33,110 nt of DNA from Trebonia sp035294225 (GTDB lineage Bacteria; Actinomycetota; Actinomycetes; Streptosporangiales; Streptosporangiaceae). Of the stretch, positions 23,555-32,026 are shown in pieces. Made by a program: the position numbers and the translations under genes. The stretch covers positions 1 through 33,110 of the forward strand of contig DATGLH010000106.1 of assembly GCA_035294225.1 (NCBI GenBank), given 5' to 3'. Position 1 is the stretch's first letter, and each line of letters begins with the position of its first letter. Below the pieces are notes generated by a model that was not told where the DNA came from, searched no databases, and saw nothing but the letters and a program-made list of their open reading frames with translations.

Positions 23555-23584
23555 AGTATCACGAGACTAATCTCGCGTTGTCAA
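23555..23584 (-). promoter_or_regulatory. padR promoter with CGAG-N6-CTCG operator, leaderless
   Basis: On the minus strand TTGACA (23584-23579) and GATACT (23560-23555) are 18 bases apart, a near-consensus promoter. The spacer holds CGAGATTAGTCTCG (23575-23562). The padR ATG lies six bases after the -10, so the message should be leaderless. Confidence 0.75.
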
Positions 23585-23804
23585 TGAATGAAGGCCGCTG
23601 GTGCCGCCCGTCCCGGGACCGCCCGCCGCTGGCCGCCGGGCACCGCCCGCCATCCGCCCGAACGAACGGCCGCGCCTCTCCCCGCTCGCACGCGGCTCAG
23701 CAACACGGGTAACGCCATGATGCCGCCGCATCCCGAGTGCCCCTGCGCCACCGCCGCGCCGCCTCCGGTGCCGTACCGCCCGCCGAGGCCGGGCACGCTA
23801 ATCG
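23585..23804. other. Gap between the padR promoter and the recB terminators
   Basis: I see no gene or clear motif here. It is GC-rich and mildly repetitive (GGGACCGCCCGCCG-like words) with long frames open only because stops are rare. Confidence 0.5.
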
Positions 23805-23825
23805 AAAAAACCTTCACCATGAAGG
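23805..23825 (-). terminator. Second intrinsic terminator after the recB-type gene
   Basis: On the minus strand CCTTC-ATGGT-GAAGG (23825-23811) is followed by TTTTTT (23810-23805). It follows directly after the first terminator's T-run. Confidence 0.7.
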
Positions 23826-23858
23826 AAAAAACCGGAATAGGTATAAAAACCTTTCCGG
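23826..23858 (-). terminator. First intrinsic terminator after the recB-type gene
   Basis: On the minus strand CCGGAA (23858-23853) pairs with TTCCGG (23837-23832), with an inner AGGT/ACCT stem, and TTTTTT follows at 23831-23826. Classical T-tailed terminators are rare in genomes this GC-rich. Confidence 0.8.
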
Positions 23859-23915
23859 ATCATGAACGGCGCCGGCCCGCGACGGCCTGCGCACGGCCGG
23901 GAGCCGGGCAAGGCG

Positions 23916-24893
<978 letters not shown>

Positions 24894-24899
24894 ACCGCT

Positions 24900-24905
24900 A
24901 CCGTA
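24900..24905 (-). promoter_or_regulatory. Putative -10 (TACGGT) of the recB-type gene
   Basis: Minus-strand TACGGT ends six bases before GTG 24893. No ribosome site intervenes, consistent with leaderless translation. Confidence 0.35.
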
Positions 24906-24990
24906 ATGCCGGCCGCCGACATTCGGCTCTGTGTTTCCCGGGAGGGTTTCCCCCGCGAGACGATGGGGCCGCAACGCGCGCGGATGCACG

Positions 24991-24996
24991 TAGCAT
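24991..24996 (+). promoter_or_regulatory. Putative -10 (TAGCAT) of the M50 protease gene
   Basis: TAGCAT ends seven bases before GTG 25004. It supports that start and a leaderless message, divergent from the recB-type gene. Confidence 0.35.
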
Positions 24997-25003
24997 CGGT
25001 GAT

Positions 25004-26134
25004 GTGGCAAGTGGCCAGCAGGAGCAGTCGCAAGGGCGCGGGCAGCAGCCGGGCATCGTCGTAGCGCGGCCGTTCGGCATTCCCGTGTACGTGTCGCCGT
25101 ACTGGTTCGTCATCGCCGGCGTGTTCATCGTCATCTACGCCAACGATCTCAGCTATTCGCTGCGCGGCGGCACCAGGTACCTGGTAGCCGCCGCCTTCGT
25201 GGTGCTGCTCTACGCGTCCGTGCTGGTGCACGAGCTGAGCCATTCGGTCGTCGCGCGCGGGTACGGGCTGCCCGTGCGGCGCATCCTGCTGTACCCGCTC
25301 GGCGGCATCTCCGAGATCGAGCGGGAGCCGCAGACCCCGGGCCGGGAGTTCCTCGTCTCCGCCGCGGGGCCGGCGCTGTCCCTGCTGCTCGGCGCGGCCG
25401 GCTGGGGGCTGACCCACGTGGTCACCGCGGGGATCAGCGGCTCGCTGGTCCGGCAGCTGATGATGGCCAACGTCATCGTGGGGATCTTCAACCTGCTGCC
25501 GGGGCTGCCGCTGGACGGCGGCCGCATGCTGCGGGCCGTGGTGTGGAAGGTCACCAGGCGCCCGGGGACCGCCACGATCGCCGCCGCCTGGACGGGCCGG
25601 GCGCTCGCGGTCGCGCTGCTGGTGATCCCGTTCTACTCCGGCAAGCTGTCCGGCGGCGACATGGTCAGCACGCTGTGGGTGGTGGCGATCGCCGCGTTCA
25701 TGTGGATCGGCGCCGGGCAGTCCATCCGCGCCGCCAAGTTCCGCGAGCGGCTGCCCGCACTGCAGGCGCGCCGCCTCGCGAGAAGGGCCATCTCGGTGTC
25801 CGCGACCACGCCGCTCGCCGAGGCGGTCCGCCGGGCGGACGCGTCCGGCGCCCGGGCGGTCGTCGTGGTGGACCACGACAACAAGCCGATCGCGATCGTG
25901 AACGAGGCCGCGGTGATGGCCACGCCGCCGCAGCGGCGGCCGTGGATCGACGCGGGCTCGATGGCCAGGTCGATCGAGCCCAGCCTGGTGCTGCCCGCCG
26001 ACCTGTCGGGGATGGCGCTGCTGGAGGCGATGCGGCGGGCGCCCGCCAGCGAGTACCTGCTGGTCGAGCCGTCCGGCCAGGTGTACGGGGTGCTCGCGGC
26101 GCGCGACCTCGACCGTGTGCTCGCCGGGGTCTGA
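25004..26134 (+). CDS. M50 family (site-2-type) intramembrane metalloprotease with CBS domains
   Basis: A 376-residue membrane protein. Residues 28-49 and 60-75 are hydrophobic. The zinc motif HELSH is at 76-80, and LPLDGGR with D171 supplies the third ligand in a later helix. More helices lie at 122-142, 189-205 and 215-232. The C-terminal 120 residues form a pair of CBS-like modules (ISVSATTPLAEAVRRADASGARAVVVVDHD and the SEYLLVEPSGQVYGVLAARDL segment), which often bind adenine nucleotides. This SpoIVFB-like arrangement cleaves membrane-embedded substrates; the target here is unknown. The gene lies between recB- and trmI-type genes, a setting common near actinobacterial proteasome loci. The frame is open to 24839; GTG 25004 was chosen for the -10 geometry and the normal N-terminal length. 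Confidence 0.87.
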   Translation: MASGQQEQSQGRGQQPGIVVARPFGIPVYVSPYWFVIAGVFIVIYANDLSYSLRGGTRYLVAAAFVVLLYASVLVHELSHSVVARGYGLPVRRILLYPLGGISEIEREPQTPGREFLVSAAGPALSLLLGAAGWGLTHVVTAGISGSLVRQLMMANVIVGIFNLLPGLPLDGGRMLRAVVWKVTRRPGTATIAAAWTGRALAVALLVIPFYSGKLSGGDMVSTLWVVAIAAFMWIGAGQSIRAAKFRERLPALQARRLARRAISVSATTPLAEAVRRADASGARAVVVVDHDNKPIAIVNEAAVMATPPQRRPWIDAGSMARSIEPSLVLPADLSGMALLEAMRRAPASEYLLVEPSGQVYGVLAARDLDRVLAGV

Positions 26135-26151
26135 CCGGGGCCGGCACCCGC

Positions 26152-26157
26152 TACCCT
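26152..26157 (+). promoter_or_regulatory. Putative -10 (TACCCT) of trmI
   Basis: TACCCT ends six bases before GTG 26164, with CTGACC at 26131-26136 as a possible -35 that includes the M50 gene's stop codon. It predicts a leaderless trmI message. Confidence 0.4.
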
Positions 26158-26163
26158 GTCCGC

Positions 26164-27042
26164 GTGACGCAGTGTTCGCCGAAGACGCACGGCGGCCCGT
26201 TCGAGGCCGGCGACCTGGTGCAGCTCACCGACCCCAAGGGCCGCATGCACCAGATCGTCTTGCAGCCGGGCGGTACCTTCCACACCCACCGCGGCCTGCT
26301 GAGGCACGACGACCTGATCGGCGCGCCCGAGGGCAGCGTGGTGACCGCGGCGGGCGGCACCGCGTACGTGGCGCTGCGGCCGCTGCTCGCGGACTACACG
26401 CTCGCCATGAAGCGCGGCGCCACGATCGTGTACCCGAAGGACGCGGCCCAGATCCTCGCCTACGCCGACGTCTTCCCCGGCGCGCGGGTGCTCGAGGCGG
26501 GCGCGGGGTCCGGCGCGCTGTCCTGCTGGCTGCTGCGCGCGGTCGGGCCCGCCGGGCGGCTGGTCTCCTTCGAGGCCCGGGCTGACTTCGCCGAGATCGC
26601 GCGGGCGAACGTCCGGCGCTTCTACGGCGGGCTGCCGCCCCAGTGGCGGCTGTCCGTGGGAGAGCTTTCCGCCGCCTCCGCCGCGTCCGCCGGGGAGCCC
26701 GGTTCCTTCGACCGGGTGATCCTGGACATGCTCGCGCCATGGGAATGCGTGCCCGCCGCGGCCGCGGCCCTGGCCAGCGGCGGGCTGGTCTGCTGCTACG
26801 TGGCCACGACCACGCAGCTATCCCGGGCCGTGGAGGAGCTGCGGGCGCACGGGGGGTTCTCCGAGCCGGCCGCGTGGGAGACGCTGGTGCGCGGCTGGCA
26901 CGTGGACGGCCTGGCGGTCCGGCCGGACCACCGCATGATCGGGCACACCGGGTTCCTGGTGACCGCCCGGCGGCTCGCCGCGGGGGTGACCGCGCCGCCC
27001 CGCCGCCGCAGGCCGGCCAAGGGCGCGCATCCGGCGGAATAA
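26164..27042 (+). CDS. trmI: tRNA (adenine-58-N1)-methyltransferase TrmI
   Basis: A 292-residue SAM-dependent enzyme that methylates A58 in the T-loop of tRNAs and stabilises their fold; it works as a tetramer. The N-terminal small domain (GGPFEAGDLVQLTDPKGRMHQI) and the linker RGATIVYPKDAAQILAYADVFPG are typical. The SAM motif is VLEAGAGSGALS, and DMLAPWE is the later substrate-site motif. The C-terminus is basic (PRRRRPAKG). The GTG at 26164 follows the M50 gene by 29 bases. No ribosome site is present, but a TACCCT -10 lies just before it. The trmI gene next to the proteasome ATPase gene is a conserved actinobacterial arrangement. Confidence 0.93.
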   Translation: MTQCSPKTHGGPFEAGDLVQLTDPKGRMHQIVLQPGGTFHTHRGLLRHDDLIGAPEGSVVTAAGGTAYVALRPLLADYTLAMKRGATIVYPKDAAQILAYADVFPGARVLEAGAGSGALSCWLLRAVGPAGRLVSFEARADFAEIARANVRRFYGGLPPQWRLSVGELSAASAASAGEPGSFDRVILDMLAPWECVPAAAAALASGGLVCCYVATTTQLSRAVEELRAHGGFSEPAAWETLVRGWHVDGLAVRPDHRMIGHTGFLVTARRLAAGVTAPPRRRRPAKGAHPAE

Positions 27043-27154
27043 TCGGCTACCGTATGCGACCAAAATATGACTCCGTGCTTGTTATAGGGTGCTGTCCTGC
27101 GGTTTCTTCCCCGTGAACCCGACAAGGGCGTAATCGACTGCGCGCCGGGAATGT

Positions 27155-27182
27155 TTGGGGATGGCCGTCGGCTAGGTAGGGT
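27155..27182 (+). promoter_or_regulatory. Possible promoter of the proteasome ATPase gene
   Basis: TTGGGG (27155) and TAGGGT (27177) are separated by 16 bases, about 40 bases before the ATPase start. The match is modest. The rest of the 180-base gap after trmI holds nothing else I can name. Confidence 0.3.
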
Positions 27183-27222
27183 CATAGGTAGTTCGTGCTC
27201 CCCAGGGAGGAGGTGAGGGGCC

Positions 27223-29016
27223 GTGGCAGCTAGGGATGACGGCGGGCGGGCCTCGCGGCACGAGGATGAGGTGAGCAGCCTTACCGCGCAAATCTCCTTC
27301 CTCGACGAGGAGATTGCGGTGCTGCGCAGGAGGCTCGCCGATTCACCGCGCCAGGTCCGCTTGCTGGAGGAACGGCTTCGGGAGACAGAGGCCAGCCTGA
27401 CGTCGGTCACCGCCCAGAACGAGCGGCTGGCGTCAACGCTGCGCGAGGCCAGGGACCAGATCGTGGCCCTCAAGGAAGAGGTCGACAGGCTCGCGCAGCC
27501 GCCGTCTGGCTTCGGGGTGTTCCTGGAGGCGTGCGACGACAACACGGCGGATGTCTTCACCGGCGGCCGCAAGATGCGGGTGAACGTCAGCCCGAACGTC
27601 AACCTCGACGAGCTCCGGCCCGGCCAGGAGGTCGTGCTCAACGAGGCGCTCAACATCGTCGTCGCCCAGGGGTATGAGACCGTCGGCGAGGTCGTGATGC
27701 TCAAGGAGGTGCTCGCCGACGGCGAGCGCGCCCTGGTGATCTCGCACGCCGACGAGGAGCGCATCGTCCGGCTCGCGGCGCCGCTGCGCGACCAGGTGCT
27801 GCGCGGCGGCGACTCGCTGCTGCTCGAGCCGCGCTCCGGCTACGTCTACGAGCGGATCCCGAAGGCCGAGGTCGAGGAGCTCATCCTGGAGGAGGTCCCG
27901 GACATCTCCTACACCGACATCGGCGGCCTCAGCACGCAGATCGAGCAGATCCGCGACGCCATCGAGCTGCCGTACCTGCACGCGGACCTGTTCCGCGAGC
28001 ACCAGCTGCGGCCGCCCAAGGGCGTGCTGCTCTACGGGCCGCCCGGCTGCGGCAAGACGCTCATCGCCAAGGCGGTCGCCAACTCCCTCGCCAAGCAGGT
28101 GGCGGCGAAGACCGCCGCGGCCGCCGCCGAGGGCGGCGGCGGCGGGCGCGCCGAGGGGAAGAGCTTCTTCCTCAACATCAAGGGGCCGGAGCTGCTGAAC
28201 AAGTACGTCGGCGAGACCGAGCGGCACATCAGGCTCGTCTTCCAGCGGGCCCGCGAGAAGGCCAGCGAGGGCATGCCGGTGATCGTGTTCTTCGACGAGA
28301 TGGACTCCATCTTCCGCACCCGGGGGTCGGGCGTCTCGTCCGACGTGGAGAACACGATCGTCCCGCAGCTGCTGAGCGAGATCGATGGCGTGGAGGGCCT
28401 GGAGAACGTCATCGTCATCGGCGCCTCCAACCGCGAGGACATGATCGACCCCGCGATCCTGCGGCCCGGGCGCCTGGACGTCAAGATCAAGATCGAGCGG
28501 CCGGACGCCGAGGCGGCCAGGGACATCTTCTCCAAGTACGTGCGCACCGACCTTCCGCTGCACCCGGACGACCTGGCCGAGCACGGCGGGTCGGCGCAGG
28601 CGACGGTGGACGCGATGATCCAGCGCGTCGTGGAGCGGATGTACAGCGAGTCCGAGGAGAACCGCTTCCTCGAGGTCACCTACGCCAACGGCGACAAGGA
28701 GGTCCTGTACTTCAAGGACTTCAACTCCGGCGCCATGATCGAGAACATCGTGGCCCGGGCCAAGCAGATGGCCATCAAGGAGTTCCTGGAGACGGGGCAG
28801 AAGGGAATCAGGGTCAGCCACCTGCTCGCCGCCTGCGTGGACGAGTTCAGCGAGAACGAGGACCTGCCCAACACCACCAACCCGGACGACTGGGCGCGCA
28901 TCTCCGGCAAGAAGGGCGAGCGCATCGTCTACATCCGGACGCTGGTCTCCGGCAAGCAGGGCACCGAGGCGGGCCGGTCGATCGACACGGTCGCGAACAC
29001 CGGCCAGTACCTGTAG
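27223..29016 (+). CDS. arc: Proteasome-associated AAA ATPase (Mpa/ARC)
   Basis: A 597-residue AAA+ unfoldase that recognises Pup-tagged proteins and feeds them to the 20S core. Residues 15-92 are a long coiled coil that binds Pup. OB-fold segments follow (about 95-235). The AAA domain has Walker A GPPGCGKT at 272-279 and Walker B VIVFFDEMDS with D358-E359. An Ala/Gly-rich insertion (AAAAAEGGGGG) sits after the first helix of the AAA domain. The C-terminus GQYL carries the penultimate Tyr needed to dock on the proteasome. GTG 27223 has GGAGGAGGTGAGG upstream. It heads the proteasome gene set, followed by dop. Confidence 0.96.
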   Translation: MAARDDGGRASRHEDEVSSLTAQISFLDEEIAVLRRRLADSPRQVRLLEERLRETEASLTSVTAQNERLASTLREARDQIVALKEEVDRLAQPPSGFGVFLEACDDNTADVFTGGRKMRVNVSPNVNLDELRPGQEVVLNEALNIVVAQGYETVGEVVMLKEVLADGERALVISHADEERIVRLAAPLRDQVLRGGDSLLLEPRSGYVYERIPKAEVEELILEEVPDISYTDIGGLSTQIEQIRDAIELPYLHADLFREHQLRPPKGVLLYGPPGCGKTLIAKAVANSLAKQVAAKTAAAAAEGGGGGRAEGKSFFLNIKGPELLNKYVGETERHIRLVFQRAREKASEGMPVIVFFDEMDSIFRTRGSGVSSDVENTIVPQLLSEIDGVEGLENVIVIGASNREDMIDPAILRPGRLDVKIKIERPDAEAARDIFSKYVRTDLPLHPDDLAEHGGSAQATVDAMIQRVVERMYSESEENRFLEVTYANGDKEVLYFKDFNSGAMIENIVARAKQMAIKEFLETGQKGIRVSHLLAACVDEFSENEDLPNTTNPDDWARISGKKGERIVYIRTLVSGKQGTEAGRSIDTVANTGQYL

Positions 29017-29051
29017 ACCCGCGGGCGAGTCGTTGAGTCACGAGCAGAGCA

Positions 29052-29086
29052 TGCCGGCAGACGATGGCGTCGGCCGGCACTACCCT
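29052..29086 (+). promoter_or_regulatory. Inverted repeat and -10 (TACCCT) before dop
   Basis: TGCCGGC (29052-29058) and GCCGGCA (29073-29079) form an inverted repeat immediately before TACCCT (29081-29086), which ends eight bases before the dop ATG. It could be an operator or a short hairpin. Confidence 0.35.
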
Positions 29087-29094
29087 GAACAACT

Positions 29095-30612
29095 ATGAGC
29101 GTGCTGCGGGTCATGGGTACCGAGACCGAGTACGGCATCGCCGTACCGGGTCAGCCGGGCGCCAACGCGATGGTCACCTCGTCGCAGATCGTCAACGCAT
29201 ACCAGGCCGCGACGGCCGCCCGGGCGCGGCGCGCCCGCTGGGACTTCGAGGAGGAGAACCCGCTGCGCGACGCGCGCGGGTTCGACCTCGCCCGGGAGGC
29301 GGCCGACTCCACCCAGCTCACCGACGAGGACCTGGGGCTGGCGAACGTCATCCTCACCAACGGGGCGCGGCTGTACGTGGACCACGCGCACCCCGAGTAC
29401 TCAGCCCCCGAGTGCACCAACCCCTTGTCGGTGGTGATCTGGGACAAGGCCGGCGAGCGGATCATGGCGGAGGCGGCCGCCAAGGCGGCCACGGTGCCCG
29501 GCAGCCACGGCATCCAGCTGTACAAGAACAACACCGACAACAAGGGCGCCTCCTACGGCTGCCATGAGAACTACCTCATGCGCCGGTCCACGCCGTTCGC
29601 CGACATCGTGCGGTACCTGACCCCGTTCTTCGTCACCCGGCAGGTGGTCTGCGGCGCGGGCCGGGTCGGGATCGGCGCGGACGGGCGCGGCACGGGGTTC
29701 CAGATCAGCCAGCGGGCCGATTTCTTCGAGGTCGAAGTCGGCCTGGAGACCACGCTGAAGCGCCCGATCATCAACACCCGCGACGAGCCGCACGCGGACC
29801 CGGAGAAGTACCGGCGGCTGCATGTCATCATCGGCGACGCGAACATGAGCGAGGTGGCCACCTACCTGAAGATGGGGACCACCGCGCTGGTGCTCGCGAT
29901 GATCGAGGACAAGTTCCTCAGCGCCGACCTGTCGCTTGAGGCGCCCGTCGCCGACCTGCGCGCCGTGTCGCACGACCCCTCGCTCAAGCACCTGGTGACG
30001 CTGCGGGACGGCCGGAAGATGACCGCGGTGCAGTTGCAGACCGAGTACCTGGAGCATGCCCGCAAGCACATCGAGGACAAGTACGGCGCGGACGTCGATC
30101 CGATGACGGCGGACGTGCTCGACCGCTGGGAGTCGGTGCTGACCCGGCTGGCCGACGATCCCATGCAGCTGTCCAGGGAGCTGGACTGGGTGGCGAAGCT
30201 GGAGCTCCTCCAGGGATACCGGCGCCGCGACGGGCTCGGCTGGGACCACCCCAAGCTACAGCTCTTCGACCTGCAATACTCCGACGTCCGGCTGGAGCGG
30301 GGCCTGTACAACCGGCTGGCGGCGCGCGGCCGGATGGTCCGGCTGACCGACGAGGACAAGATCACCTGGGCGATCGACAACCCGCCGGAGGACACCAGGG
30401 CCTACTTCCGCGGCCGCTGCCTGCGGCAGTACGCGGACTCGGTGGCCGCCGCGTCCTGGGACTCGGTGATCTTCGACATCCCGGGCCGGGAGTCGCTCCA
30501 GCGGGTCCCCACGCTCGAGCCGCTGCGCGGCACCCGGGCGCACGTCGGCGAGCTGCTCGACCGCTGCCGCACGGCCGGCGATCTCGTCGCCGCGCTGACC
30601 GCGCAAGAGTAG
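29095..30612 (+). CDS. dop: Deamidase of Pup (Dop)
   Basis: A 505-residue enzyme of the glutamine-synthetase-like Pup ligase family. It converts the C-terminal Gln of Pup to Glu and also removes Pup from conjugates. The metal/ATP motif GTETEYGI is at 8-15 with E10. The catalytic Asp is D96 in RLYVDHAHPEYSAPE. The Dop-specific insert (about 40-80, with FEEENPLRDARGFD and DSTQLTDEDLGLANVIL) distinguishes it from PafA, which lacks it. The gene for PafA, the ligase, is not in the window. ATG 29095 has no ribosome site; a TACCCT lies eight bases upstream, so it may be leaderless. Pup is encoded 106 bases downstream. Confidence 0.95.
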   Translation: MSVLRVMGTETEYGIAVPGQPGANAMVTSSQIVNAYQAATAARARRARWDFEEENPLRDARGFDLAREAADSTQLTDEDLGLANVILTNGARLYVDHAHPEYSAPECTNPLSVVIWDKAGERIMAEAAAKAATVPGSHGIQLYKNNTDNKGASYGCHENYLMRRSTPFADIVRYLTPFFVTRQVVCGAGRVGIGADGRGTGFQISQRADFFEVEVGLETTLKRPIINTRDEPHADPEKYRRLHVIIGDANMSEVATYLKMGTTALVLAMIEDKFLSADLSLEAPVADLRAVSHDPSLKHLVTLRDGRKMTAVQLQTEYLEHARKHIEDKYGADVDPMTADVLDRWESVLTRLADDPMQLSRELDWVAKLELLQGYRRRDGLGWDHPKLQLFDLQYSDVRLERGLYNRLAARGRMVRLTDEDKITWAIDNPPEDTRAYFRGRCLRQYADSVAAASWDSVIFDIPGRESLQRVPTLEPLRGTRAHVGELLDRCRTAGDLVAALTAQE

Positions 30613-30641
30613 CTACTTGGTACCAATGTCGCGGCGGAGGA

Positions 30642-30671
30642 TTGGACGGGCCGCCCGCTGGCGACGATAAC
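30642..30671 (+). promoter_or_regulatory. pup promoter
   Basis: TTGGAC (30642-30647) and GATAAC (30666-30671) are 18 bases apart. This places a transcription start near 30678 and gives pup its own promoter within the cluster. Confidence 0.55.
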
Positions 30672-30682
30672 GTTGGAGCTAT

Positions 30683-30698
30683 CGGGGGGTCACCCCCG
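30683..30698 (+). other. Hairpin in the pup 5' leader
   Basis: CGGGGG (30683-30688) pairs with CCCCCG (30693-30698) around GTCA, close to the predicted 5' end and before the ribosome site CGGAGG (30705-30710). It may stabilise the message. Confidence 0.5.
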
Positions 30699-30718
30699 GG
30701 ACGACGGAGGTACCACAG

Positions 30719-30928
30719 ATGGCAACGAAGGACACCGGAGGCCAGCGGCAGACCACGCGGCGCGCGGAGGAGACCGAGGAGGACCCGGGCGCCTCGGTCG
30801 AGGAGGTCAGGGAACGGCACGAGAAGCTCTCTGACGATGTGGACTCGATCCTCGACGAGATCGACGAGGTGCTCGAGGAGAACGCCGAGGAGTTCGTCCG
30901 TTCCTACGTCCAAAAGGGCGGCCAGTAG
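30719..30928 (+). CDS. pup: Prokaryotic ubiquitin-like protein Pup
   Basis: A 69-residue, acidic, mostly disordered tag protein. The C-terminus is GGQ, so Dop must deamidate it to GGE before PafA can attach it to substrate lysines. The segment VEEVRERHEKLSDDVDSILDEIDEVLEENAEEFVRSYVQKGG is the conserved helix-forming part that binds the ATPase coiled coil. The N-terminal third is polar, as expected for the initiation region that the ATPase threads first. CGGAGG at 30705-30710 is the ribosome site. It has its own promoter between dop and prcB. Confidence 0.96.
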   Translation: MATKDTGGQRQTTRRAEETEEDPGASVEEVRERHEKLSDDVDSILDEIDEVLEENAEEFVRSYVQKGGQ

Positions 30929-31071
30929 CGCCCTTCCGCGGTTCGCGGCGGGTGAAAGGCATGGGCCCGGTGCGTGTACATTCACATTCCGAACGGACGG
31001 TAGTGTCTGCTCAAGGACATCGGACTGTGCTGGCCGGCTGGGTTGTGCCGACAGGAGAAAGGGGCGGCGGC

Positions 31072-31950
31072 GTGGGAGGGTATTTCGACGGCGTGATGCG
31101 GCAGCCGGGGGCGTTCATGGCAGCGCGGATCCCGTCGTTCACGGATTTCCTCGCGGCCTACGCGCCTGACCTGCTGCCGGGATTCCGCGGTCCTGGCGGC
31201 GGCCCGCTGCCCGCGGGCGGCGGCAGCGACGTCATCGCGGACCTGCCGCACGCGACCACGATCGTGGCCGCCGCCTGCTCCCGCGGCGTGGTGATGGCAG
31301 GCGACCGGCGCTCCACGGCCGGGAACATGATCGCCAAGCGGGACGTGGAGAAGGTCTTCCGCAGCGACGAGTTCTCGGCGATGGGCATCGCGGGCGTGGC
31401 GAGCGTGGGCCTGGAGTTCGTCCGGCTGTTCCAGGTCGAGCTTGAGCACTACGAGAAGATGGAAGGCCGGTCGCTGTCCCTGGAGGGCAAGGCGAACCGG
31501 CTCGCGACGATGATCAGGGGCAACCTCGGCGGCGCCATGCAGGGCCTGGCCGTGGTCCCGTTGTTCGTCGGCTACGACGAGGAGACCGGCACCGGCCGGA
31601 TCTTCAGCTACGACGTGGCGGGCGGCCCGTACGAGGAGCACCGCTACCACTCGATCGGGTCCGGCTCGGTGTTCGCCAAGAGCGCGCTGAAGAAGCTGTA
31701 CCGTGACGACATGCCCGTGACCGACGCGGTGCTCGCCTGCGTGCAGGCACTGTACGACGCGGCCGACGACGACTCCGCCACCGGCGGCCCCGACCTCACC
31801 CGGCGGATCTTCCCGGTCGTCGCCACGATCACCGACGAGGGCTTCCGGCGGCTGCCGGACACCGAGGCCGCCGACTACGCTCAGCAGGTGGTGGACGAGC
31901 GGATGCGCTCGCCCGACGGCCCGCCCGCCCCGCTGCGGAGCGCCGGCTGA
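31072..31950 (+). CDS. prcB: 20S proteasome beta subunit (PrcB)
   Basis: From GTG 31072 the product is 292 residues: a 61-residue propeptide and the mature chain starting at T62. The mature chain has Thr1 (TTIVAAACSRG), Asp17 and Lys33, plus the conserved tail ALYDAADDDSATGGPDL. The propeptide contains FTDFLAAYAPDLLP, conserved among actinobacteria. The residue before Thr1 is Ala (HATT) rather than the usual Gly (HGTT). The GTG was chosen for AGGAGAAAGG at 31053-31062. ATGs at 30952 and 30961 are in frame upstream but would give an unusually long propeptide. It forms the four-ring core with PrcA. Confidence 0.93.
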   Translation: MGGYFDGVMRQPGAFMAARIPSFTDFLAAYAPDLLPGFRGPGGGPLPAGGGSDVIADLPHATTIVAAACSRGVVMAGDRRSTAGNMIAKRDVEKVFRSDEFSAMGIAGVASVGLEFVRLFQVELEHYEKMEGRSLSLEGKANRLATMIRGNLGGAMQGLAVVPLFVGYDEETGTGRIFSYDVAGGPYEEHRYHSIGSGSVFAKSALKKLYRDDMPVTDAVLACVQALYDAADDDSATGGPDLTRRIFPVVATITDEGFRRLPDTEAADYAQQVVDERMRSPDGPPAPLRSAG

Positions 31951-32026
31951 CGGCCGCGGCCCAGCCGCAGACGGCGTCCGATGAGACCCCTTCCCCCGAC
32001 GACAACCAGCAAAGGAACCTCCTGCG

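Noticed and set aside
30952..31071. Upstream ATG starts for prcB at 30952 or 30961
   Set aside because: The added residues do not resemble PrcB propeptides, and a much better ribosome site precedes GTG 31072.
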